Of a stretch of 6,955 nt of DNA, positions 1 to 5,129 are shown piece after piece. Position 1 is the stretch's first letter. Every line of letters starts with the position of its first letter. Made by a program: the position numbers and the translations under genes. This DNA comes from Deltaproteobacteria bacterium (GTDB taxonomy: Bacteria; Desulfobacterota; UBA8473), in assembly GCA_030643245.1 (NCBI GenBank), contig DAOWME010000165.1:1-6955 (forward strand), in the 5' to 3' direction. The notes under the pieces were generated by a model that was not told where the DNA came from, did no database searches, and saw only the letters and a program-made list of their open reading frames with translations.

Positions 1-98
1 ATACAGGCTTTTGCTATCCGATCATAGTCTTTGATAAAACTAGGGAATTACTGTCTCCGAAGACGGACAATTAGGCTCGTTCGGGGAACGAGCCCTAC
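1..98 (-). repeat. Right part of a REP-pair (BIME-like) repeat, cut by the window edge
   Basis: This stretch is repeated in the same orientation at 3389-3480. After allowing for a 6-nt insertion here (TTTTGC, about bases 9-14) I see one mismatch, A against G, in the remaining 92 bases. It ends in a perfect 9-bp hairpin: GGCTCGTTC at 74-82, loop GGG, GAACGAGCC at 86-94, then CTAC at 95-98. On the minus strand this reads GTAG followed directly by the palindrome, the layout of REP elements mobilised by RAYT (REP-associated tyrosine) transposases. The other copy has a partner palindrome just upstream, so the left half of this one probably lies outside the window. Confidence 0.85.
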
Positions 99-110
99 TT
101 GTTTTTAGCT

Positions 111-125
111 TCGATATTATATCGA
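111..125. repeat. 15-bp near-perfect AT-rich palindrome
   Basis: TCGATAT at 111-117 and ATATCGA at 119-125 are exact reverse complements around a single T. It could be an operator half-site pair or chance in AT-rich DNA. No gene starts within 500 bases downstream, which argues against a conventional operator. No function is assigned. Confidence 0.3.
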
Positions 126-222
126 TGTGCTGCATCATGTAAATCTGAAAGCTGACTCGTTTATAGTGGTGATACTTTATAACTAATTGTTATTATTGAT
201 AAACAGGAATCATTTTTTGATA

Positions 223-265
223 TATCCAGTGTATCATGTTAATCCTGTCAAAAAAATATCCTGTA
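223..265. repeat. Degenerate 9-nt tandem repeat (ATCCTGT type)
   Basis: Four related 9-mers can be read: TATCCAGTG (223-231), TATCATGTT (232-240), AATCCTGTC (241-249), then an A-run, then TATCCTGTA (257-265). The consensus is close to TATCCTGTT. From general knowledge, arrays built from AATCCTGTTAATCCTGTC-like units are common between genes in environmental anaerobe genomes. This looks like a worn copy. No coding function is visible. Confidence 0.55.
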
Positions 266-297
266 CTTAGATGTCAAGCTTAAAATGTAATTTTATA

Positions 298-480
298 TGG
301 GACGGTTCCATAGTATGTGATAGCTGGATGAGTTATTTGTGGGTCATAACGACGGGATATTTACCCTTTTGACCTGTTGCGATCCATATTGCGGAAGCTA
401 TATAGCAGACGACGGACTAAAACGCAAATTCTGCTCCCCACAAATAACTCGTATATATCACAGCGTAGGGAACCATCCCA
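298..480. mobile_element. MITE-like element with long imperfect terminal inverted repeats
   Basis: The two ends are long imperfect inverted repeats of about 45 bases. The outer ends TGGGACGGTTCC (298-309) and GGAACCATCCCA (469-480) match at 11 of 12 positions. TGTGATA (316-322) pairs with TATCACA (456-462). A perfect 14-bp segment, GAGTTATTTGTGGG (330-343), pairs with 437-450. The 93-base centre has no meaningful ORF. Size (183 bp), terminal repeats and lack of coding capacity fit a non-autonomous transposable element or an inverted pair of REP-like units. No clear target-site duplication is visible (flanks TTTTATA and ATTATGT). No transposase is in the window. Confidence 0.6.
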
Positions 481-634
481 ATTATGTTAATTTATTAGTG
501 GCTACATATTTATAGCAAAAATCACTTCACTATATATCTTTACATGTCAACCGGTTAACCATTTTTAGGCTTGGAAGATCCGTTCAAGGATGGAGAGAAA
601 GGGCGAGCGGGCTTGCTCCCAAATTTCAACAAAT
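481..634. other. Gene-free spacer upstream of the dehydratase genes
   Basis: I see no gene here and no promoter pair that I would defend. The stretch has two overlapping 8-bp palindromes, AACCGGTT (549-556) and GGTTAACC (553-560), and a small GC-rich hairpin GAGC/GCTC near 605-618. The promoter of the downstream genes most likely lies here or in the MITE-like element just before it, but the sequence does not decide where. Confidence 0.4.
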
Positions 635-663
635 AAAGGAGGTGAGTGACAATGACTGTTTAA
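635..663 (+). other. Very strong Shine-Dalgarno site followed by a three-codon ORF (M-T-V-stop)
   Basis: AAAGGAGGTGA at 635-645 is a full match to the 16S rRNA 3' end and is far stronger than the ribosome sites of the four genes here. An ATG sits nine bases after GGAGG, at 652, but the frame stops after three codons (TAA, 661-663). It may be the start of a gene destroyed by a frameshift or deletion, a minimal leader ORF for the dehydratase transcript, or a sequencing error. A second reading from GTG 642 stays open to TAG at 774-776 (44 codons, ending 15 bases before the next gene's ATG), but that GTG overlaps the Shine-Dalgarno site and the product resembles nothing I know. Confidence 0.4.
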
Positions 664-778
664 GCAAATTTCACAAGGTCAGAGTGAGGAATCCGAGAAA
701 GTCGTACGTTTTTTGTATGTCGAAAGAGGACATAAGACCGATAACGCAATGCAATTTGATATATGGAAATCTATAGTT

Positions 779-789
779 GAGGAAGGGAG
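779..789 (+). promoter_or_regulatory. Ribosome binding site that favours ATG 792
   Basis: The purine run GAGGAAGGGAG lies just before ATG 792. GAGG is 9 bases and GGGAG 2 bases upstream of it. The alternative in-frame TTG at 777 lies before this run and would make the site part of the coding region. I therefore place the start at 792, shortening the protein by five residues. Confidence 0.6.
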
Positions 790-791
790 AA

Positions 792-1922
792 ATGGAAGCA
801 CTTATAAGGTTACGTGATGTGGTCGAGCGGAGGCATGATTATGCTCGAAATTGGAAGGATAAGACAGGAGGAAGGCTTGTGGGTTGTCTCTGCACCTATG
901 TGCCTGAGGAAATCCTGTTTGCAGCGGGGGTCCTTCCAGTACGAATCATGGGCACCCACCGGGTCGAGGACCTCATGATCACCGAGCGCCATATCTATCG
1001 GCTATTCTGTCCCCTGTGTCGTGATTGTCTGGCACAGGGCCTGAAAGGGAGATACGATTACTTGGATGGGATTGTGACAGCCCATGGTTGCATTCATATC
1101 CGCCATACCTTTGATAGCTGGCGGCGGCATATACCAAATTCATACTGCTACTACATCTACACACCGCTACTCTCCGAGGGTAAGGGTGCGAGAAGCACCC
1201 TAAAGAGGGAGCTTATAAAGTTCAAGGATTCTGTTGAGGAGTGGACAGGTAATAGTGTTTCGGAAGGGGCTTTGGATAGAGCCATAGAAATCTACAATAC
1301 GAATCGTAGCCTGATGAGAAAGGTCTATGAATTGAGAAAGAAAGATATCCCCTCGATCTCCGGTACGGAAGCCATGGAAATAGTTATGGCCAGCCAGGTT
1401 ATGGATAAGGAAGAGCACAACCTTTTGCTGGAACAACTGCTTAAGGAGATGGCCCAAATAGGTGGGAAGTATGATTCACGCGCCAGGGTGATGCTTGCCG
1501 GTCAAACTGACGACGTTGAGTTGGTAAGGATCATTGAGTCGTTCGGTTTCACTGTTGTGATCGATGACTTATGCTTTGGCACAAGGTATTTTTGGAATGA
1601 TGTCCCAACTCAAGATGACCGGCTCCTTGCCCTTGCCACACGCTATCTGGATAAGCCGCCGTGCCCGCTTCGGGACTTACAGGTAGAACGGCGACGACCT
1701 TCTCACATCATGAGTCTGGCCCTGAAATATAGGGCCCAGAGCGTGATTCTGGTCAGGCCGGCATTCTGTGACCCCCATGGCTATGACATGCCCTCAATCG
1801 AAGAGTTTCTTCAACAAAACAACATGCCGTGTCTTCGCCTGGATACCGATGTTACCACCCCTGTGGAACAGTTTCGCACCAGGCTCGAAGCCCATCTGGA
1901 GATAGTATCGGGGATAGTTTAA
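792..1922 (+). CDS. Benzoyl-CoA reductase / 2-hydroxyacyl-CoA dehydratase family subunit, BcrC/BadD/BzdN-like
   Basis: This 376-residue protein belongs to the HGD-D family (2-hydroxyglutaryl-CoA dehydratase D-component). Members form cytoplasmic heterodimers in which each subunit holds a [4Fe-4S] cluster; they remove water from 2-hydroxyacyl-CoA by a ketyl-radical route or reduce the ring of benzoyl-CoA. Visible family signatures are the N-terminal VPEEILFAAGVLPVRIMG (about residues 37-54), the GRYDYLDGIV block (about 86-95) followed by Cys100, DDLCFGTRYF (about 258-267, Cys261) and FCDPHGYDMPSIEEFL (about 325-340, Cys326). Cluster ligands are probably one of Cys73/76/79 plus Cys100 and Cys326. 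Length fits BcrC-type subunits (about 380 residues). Unusual are the FCPLCRDC cluster and GCLC near residue 32. The partner subunit follows after 57 bp, almost certainly in one operon. A dehydratase B subunit (HgdB/FldC/HadC type) is the main alternative; the substrate is unknown. Confidence 0.9.
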   Translation: MEALIRLRDVVERRHDYARNWKDKTGGRLVGCLCTYVPEEILFAAGVLPVRIMGTHRVEDLMITERHIYRLFCPLCRDCLAQGLKGRYDYLDGIVTAHGCIHIRHTFDSWRRHIPNSYCYYIYTPLLSEGKGARSTLKRELIKFKDSVEEWTGNSVSEGALDRAIEIYNTNRSLMRKVYELRKKDIPSISGTEAMEIVMASQVMDKEEHNLLLEQLLKEMAQIGGKYDSRARVMLAGQTDDVELVRIIESFGFTVVIDDLCFGTRYFWNDVPTQDDRLLALATRYLDKPPCPLRDLQVERRRPSHIMSLALKYRAQSVILVRPAFCDPHGYDMPSIEEFLQQNNMPCLRLDTDVTTPVEQFRTRLEAHLEIVSGIV

Positions 1923-1964
1923 GTTTTCAGTTGGTTTTGTCTTGTTGGTGGGTGCAGGGAAAAG

Positions 1965-1970
1965 AAGGAG
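1965..1970 (+). promoter_or_regulatory. Ribosome binding site that favours ATG 1980 over GTG 1974
   Basis: AAGGAG ends nine bases before ATG 1980, a good spacing, but only three bases before the in-frame GTG at 1974. I therefore use ATG 1980, two codons shorter than the longest reading. Confidence 0.7.
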
Positions 1971-1979
1971 ATAGTGAAT

Positions 1980-3272
1980 ATGAGAGAGTATGACAGCAAG
2001 CCATTGGAGTGCTGGACTAAATTAAAGGAATTGAGACGAAAACTGGTTAAGGATACCTGGCAGTCTAAAGAAAAGGGACAGATTCTGGTCCTTGGCGGGA
2101 TGGGCTTTGGTTGCCTTGTTGCAGGGCTCGGCGAATGCCAGATGATTTCCCCCATGCCCACGGGGAGGGACTGGAAAGACCCCAATCTCATTACTGACCT
2201 GGCCGATTATACTCAGACCAAGGGTTATGGGCGAGAGTTGTGCGCTACCCTCCGTGTGGGTTTGGGCATGCTATTTAAGGATACCTATGGCCTCACTCCT
2301 TCTGGAGAAATCCTGATGCCCGATTTTCACCTCGACGGGCTGGGGTGCCAGGGCCAGATAAAGGCCGTTTCTCTTTACAGCCACTACTATAACATCCCCA
2401 GCTTCTATATAGAGTTTCCTTTAGGGCCAGATCAATCCGATTACCTTGTCTCCCAACTAAACGACTCCATAGAGTGGATGGAAAAGGTTACGGGCAAGAA
2501 GTATGACGACGAGTTGCTCATCGAAGGGGTGTACAATGAGTGGCGAACGAGGGTGCTCTTCGGCAGGATAATCGAATTCCAAAAGGCGATACCCGCTCCG
2601 TTAACTCAGAAAAATCTGGCATCCTTTGCTGTTCTGATATGGCGGTCGGCGGGGCACAGGAGAGACGTGGGCGACTTTTTCCAGATCGCGTTAGATGAGG
2701 TCAGAGAGAGGGCAGGGACCCAGATTGCCGCCTTAAGTACTGAGAGGTTTCGCCTGATTCATGAGGGACCAAATACCTGGTATCCCAGTTCTGTATTCAA
2801 GTATCCCCAGAAATATGGTGCAATCTATATTGGCTCGTGGCTCTACTTCACCGAATTTGGTGCATTCTCAGTGCGAGAAGATGGATCTATCTATGTCCCC
2901 CAAACCCCTGAGGAACGCGGCATTCGGTTAAGAACAAGGGAGGATGCCTTACAATCCCTTGCCGAAATGTTCTTGGAATGCAATCAACGCTTCGTGGTGG
3001 AGGAGAGAGTGGAGCAGAGACTCAATCTGGTAGAGGACTGGAAGATAGATGGTGTTGTGTTTGCCCTTGACCGAGGTTGTCCCGGCAATACATGTACCAG
3101 CATGGAAACGGTCCTGGCAATGAAGAAGAAGGGCATTCGGGTCCTTGTTTACGACACAGCTTGTGCTAACCCTGGAGAATTTTCCGAGGCTGAGTATCAC
3201 TCTCGCATTGATGCCTTTCTGGAAAGCTTAGGCTTGAATATACTGGAAGGGGAGAAAGGGACTAGCTCATAG
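1980..3272 (+). CDS. Benzoyl-CoA reductase / 2-hydroxyacyl-CoA dehydratase family subunit, BcrB/BadE/BzdO-like
   Basis: This 430-residue protein is the larger partner of the preceding gene's product and should supply the second [4Fe-4S] subunit. It starts with the BcrB-like segment SKPLECWTKLKELR (about residues 6-19). Three cysteines sit where I expect cluster ligands: Cys88 in GRELCATLR, Cys123 in GLGCQGQ, and Cys367 in DRGCPGN. The last resembles the RGCEG motif of BcrB/BzdO more than the NRSC motif I associate with the large subunits of true dehydratases. The C-terminal part, METVLAMKKKGIRVLVYD and RIDAFLESLGL (about 375-419), is also typical of the family. The order small then large subunit matches bcrC-bcrB, bzdN-bzdO and badD-badE, but the ATPase subunits that follow in those operons are absent. 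The stop codon lies inside an 11-bp inverted repeat. Family membership is firm; aryl-CoA reductase or dehydratase activity is undecided. Confidence 0.9.
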   Translation: MREYDSKPLECWTKLKELRRKLVKDTWQSKEKGQILVLGGMGFGCLVAGLGECQMISPMPTGRDWKDPNLITDLADYTQTKGYGRELCATLRVGLGMLFKDTYGLTPSGEILMPDFHLDGLGCQGQIKAVSLYSHYYNIPSFYIEFPLGPDQSDYLVSQLNDSIEWMEKVTGKKYDDELLIEGVYNEWRTRVLFGRIIEFQKAIPAPLTQKNLASFAVLIWRSAGHRRDVGDFFQIALDEVRERAGTQIAALSTERFRLIHEGPNTWYPSSVFKYPQKYGAIYIGSWLYFTEFGAFSVREDGSIYVPQTPEERGIRLRTREDALQSLAEMFLECNQRFVVEERVEQRLNLVEDWKIDGVVFALDRGCPGNTCTSMETVLAMKKKGIRVLVYDTACANPGEFSEAEYHSRIDAFLESLGLNILEGEKGTSS

Positions 3273-3331
3273 AGCCTTAGGGGGCGACTCCACGAATCCC
3301 CACGGTCTCGCTCAATTCTTTAAGGCTCTAT
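3269..3331 (+). terminator. Stem-loop over the stop codon of the large subunit, possible terminator or mRNA 3'-end structure
   Basis: ATAGAGCCTTA at 3269-3279 and TAAGGCTCTAT at 3321-3331 are perfect 11-bp reverse complements. The first arm contains the stop codon TAG (3270-3272). Inside the 41-base loop, GGGG at 3281-3284 can pair with CCCC at 3298-3301, giving a nested hairpin. No U-run follows, so it is not a textbook intrinsic terminator. A role in mRNA end protection or factor-dependent termination is plausible. The 444-bp gap to the next gene supports a transcript end near here. Confidence 0.4.
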
Positions 3332-3362
3332 ATGGATTCCAGTTTGGTACTGTAAATCCTCA

Positions 3363-3480
3363 GTAGGGTGCGTTCCCCGAACGCACCTATACAGGCTATC
3401 CGATCATAGTCTTTGATAAAACTAGGGGATTACTGTCTCCGAAGACGGACAATTAGGCTCGTTCGGGGAACGAGCCCTAC
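3363..3480. repeat. Complete paired-REP (BIME-like) element
   Basis: Two palindromes of the same design face each other. The left has GTAG at 3363-3366, arms GGTGCGTTC (3367-3375) and GAACGCACC (3379-3387), and loop CCC. The right has arms GGCTCGTTC (3456-3464) and GAACGAGCC (3468-3476), loop GGG, then CTAC at 3477-3480. The element is thus bounded by GTAG and its complement CTAC, with a 68-base spacer. The spacer and right palindrome recur at 1-98. A GTAG tetranucleotide next to a palindrome is a known hallmark of REPs bound by RAYT transposases. No RAYT gene is in the window. Confidence 0.8.
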
Positions 3481-3716
3481 ATTCATTAATTCACCAAAAG
3501 CCGGAAATATTGGTCACCAACCTGAAACACATATAGAGCCTTCTTTAATTGGAAAGTCTGTACGAAGCGCTCCCGGAAGAGGGGATTATAAATGCCACGA
3601 AGGCAATGCTGATTGCCTGGGTTATATGTTTTCCTGCTCCATGGAATTGGCGGCAAGTCCATTACCAATAAACATGGGAGGCAAGAGATGGTCATTAGCA
3701 GTGGAGGACTAAAATT
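3481..3716. other. Gene-free spacer before the class III CoA-transferase
   Basis: I find no convincing gene. A frame runs open from TTG 3413 to 3712, but it starts inside the repeat spacer, has no ribosome site, crosses the REP palindrome and encodes no recognised domain. The clear functional element is GGAGG at 3703-3707, nine bases before ATG 3717. A promoter for the next gene may lie here, but no clear -35/-10 pair is visible. Confidence 0.5.
3703..3707 (+). promoter_or_regulatory. Ribosome binding site of the class III CoA-transferase
   Basis: GGAGG lies nine bases before ATG 3717. This supports the chosen start, and the conserved N-terminal block begins immediately after it. Confidence 0.8.
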
Positions 3717-4934
3717 ATGAAGCCACTTCAAGGTATTCGGGTGTTGGAATGGGCAGTATTCCACAACGGCCCTGCAGCAGGCTATATGCTGGGTGATTTG
3801 GGGGCCGATGTAATCAAGATAGAGGAGCCGATTCGGGGGGACCCCGTGCGTGGGATACAGGATATGTGGGGGCAAACCATGCAATTTGCTGATAAAAACC
3901 TCGCGGTTGAGGCGTCTAACCGCAACAAGAAGGGCATTACTTTAAACCTGAAACATGAGAAGGGAAGAGAGGTGCTCTACAGATTGGTGAGGAAGTCGGA
4001 TGTCTTCTATACTAACTTCCGCAAAGATGTGGCGGCTAGACTGGGAGTCGATTATGAAACCCTCTCTAAGCATAACGCCAAGATTATTTATGCTTCAAGC
4101 CTTGGCCTTGGCAGTAGAGGGCCCGATAAGGACCGGCGTAGCTTTGATCCAATAGCACAAGCACGTTCTGGGATAATGTGGATGGTTGGAGATCGTGACC
4201 ACACTGAGCCATTCCAGATAGTAGGGGCTGTATTTGATCAGGTTGGGGCGACTATGCTGGCTTACGGGATATTAGCTGCCCTTGTCGCCAAGGAGCGATT
4301 GGGCATCGGGCAAGAGGTTGAGACCTCGCTTCTGGGCTCTGCCATTCACATGCAGGAACTGAATATTAGTACTCAACTTTGGGCGCAAAGGTCAATGTCA
4401 AGGCATTCCAGGTTGAGAGCGAGGAATCCCATGGCCAATCACTACCAATGTGCTGACGGTAAGTGGTTGATGCTGGCCGAACCCCAGTCGGATAGATTTT
4501 GGCATGACTTCTGCAAAGCCTTGCGCATCAAGGAAGTGGAAAAAGACCCCAGGTTCGAGACGGCGGAGGCGAGGAGGGAAAATTACCAGGAACTGATTGC
4601 GATTCTAAACAAGGTGTTTGTTACCAAGACTAGGGATGAGTGGATGAAAATCCTTAAGGAGGAAGGGGGCGGGCTGTCCTTCGAGGCCATTTACGACTTA
4701 TCCGAGGTTAACAATGATCCGCAGGCCTTACTCAACGAGTATATTGTGGACTTTGACCATCCTACCCTAGGCCGAATCAAGGTTGTAGGTTGCCCGGTCA
4801 GGTTTAGCAAGACGCAAGCAGGTCCCGTGAGTAAGGCGCCTGAGCATGGCGAGCATACGGAAGAAGTTCTTCTAGAGATCGGCGATTATAGCTGGGACGA
4901 AATCGCTCAGTTTCGAGAGGAAGGAGTAATCTAG
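3717..4934 (+). CDS. Class III (CaiB/BaiF family) CoA-transferase
   Basis: This 405-residue cytoplasmic enzyme should move CoA between an acyl-CoA and a free carboxylic acid. It shows the standard CoA-transferase family III blocks: LQGIRVLEW (residues 4-12), YMLGDLGADVIKIEEP (23-38), GDPVR (41-45), NRNKKGITLNLK (68-79), VFYTNFRKDVAARLGVDY (96-113), IIYASSLGLGSRGP (123-136) and FDPIAQARSGIM (143-154). Asp174 in AVFDQVGA is the likely catalytic aspartate that forms the acyl anhydride, by position relative to Asp169 of formyl-CoA transferase. Length is normal for the family. Relatives next to 2-hydroxyacyl-CoA dehydratases (FldA, HadA) load the hydroxy acid with CoA, so a similar role beside the two upstream genes is a reasonable inference. 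The 444-bp gap with a REP pair suggests a separate transcript. The substrate cannot be told from sequence; racemase members of the family are a less likely alternative. Confidence 0.92.
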   Translation: MKPLQGIRVLEWAVFHNGPAAGYMLGDLGADVIKIEEPIRGDPVRGIQDMWGQTMQFADKNLAVEASNRNKKGITLNLKHEKGREVLYRLVRKSDVFYTNFRKDVAARLGVDYETLSKHNAKIIYASSLGLGSRGPDKDRRSFDPIAQARSGIMWMVGDRDHTEPFQIVGAVFDQVGATMLAYGILAALVAKERLGIGQEVETSLLGSAIHMQELNISTQLWAQRSMSRHSRLRARNPMANHYQCADGKWLMLAEPQSDRFWHDFCKALRIKEVEKDPRFETAEARRENYQELIAILNKVFVTKTRDEWMKILKEEGGGLSFEAIYDLSEVNNDPQALLNEYIVDFDHPTLGRIKVVGCPVRFSKTQAGPVSKAPEHGEHTEEVLLEIGDYSWDEIAQFREEGVI

Positions 4935-4982
4935 GGACACGGTTATTTCCCCTGGTTATGTGCAGAAGCTCGATGAATTCTT

Positions 4983-5014
4983 TTATTGCGGGGAGCAATA
5001 AGTTGTTCTTATTG
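4983..5014. repeat. Two overlapping, mutually exclusive hairpins
   Basis: TTATTGC (4983-4989) can pair with GCAATAA (4995-5001). The same middle segment, as CAATAAG (4996-5002), can instead pair with CTTATTG (5008-5014). Both stems are 7 bp with 5-base loops. Neither is followed by a T-run. The layout resembles an attenuator switch between the two CoA-transferase genes, but chance is a real possibility. Confidence 0.35.
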
Positions 5015-5040
5015 GGTAAGATGGGTAAGATGCCCATCCC
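5014..5040. repeat. REP-like hairpin with an exact 9-nt duplication
   Basis: GGGTAAGAT occurs twice in a row (5014-5022 and 5023-5031). GATGGGTA (5020-5027) folds on TGCCCATC (5031-5038) around the loop AGA, with one G-T pair. The short arm and 3-base loop copy the geometry of the REPs in this window, but the GTAG tetranucleotide is missing. Confidence 0.5.
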
Positions 5041-5063
5041 ACGGGATTTGCCTTTTCGCCTTT

Positions 5064-5088
5064 GTAGATCAGGCGTCCCGCCTGATCT
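5064..5088 (+). repeat. Single GTAG-REP hairpin
   Basis: GTAG at 5064-5067 is followed by ATCAGGCG (5068-5075), loop TCC and CGCCTGAT (5079-5086); the stem extends to 10 bp (5066-5075 with 5079-5088). The GTAG prefix, arm length and 3-base loop match the other palindromes, though the arm sequence differs. It lies 41 bases before the next gene's start codon, so it could also act as an mRNA structure. Confidence 0.65.
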
Positions 5089-5129
5089 CAAACGGAACTG
5101 TTTTATGCTCCCCATAAATAGGACTTAGG

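Noticed and set aside
549..560. Overlapping palindromes AACCGGTT and GGTTAACC as an operator
   Set aside because: They are only 8 bp each, with no promoter pair beside them and no regulator gene nearby, so chance cannot be excluded.
642..776. 44-codon frame from GTG 642 ending just before the small subunit gene
   Set aside because: The GTG overlaps the Shine-Dalgarno sequence, the frame is open upstream without a good start, and the product has no recognisable features.
792..3272. Class II (BamB-I type) benzoyl-CoA reductase
   Set aside because: Both proteins show the HGD-D family blocks typical of the ATP-dependent class I enzymes and dehydratases. There is no tungsten-pterin oxidoreductase, ferredoxin or flavin subunit.
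3413..3712. 99-codon + strand open frame between the large subunit and the class III CoA-transferase
   Set aside because: It starts at a TTG without a ribosome site inside a repeated element, crosses the REP palindrome and has no recognisable domain. In the other repeat copy the same frame stops soon after the palindrome.
3486..3884. 132-codon minus-strand open frame over the start of the class III CoA-transferase
   Set aside because: It overlaps the conserved N-terminal coding region on the other strand and has no recognisable features.
431..5120. Similarity between TGCTCCCCACAAATA near 432-446 and TGCTCCCCATAAATA near 5106-5120
   Set aside because: The shared stretch is too short to argue for a second copy of the MITE end; no matching outer end or inverted partner is seen near 5106.
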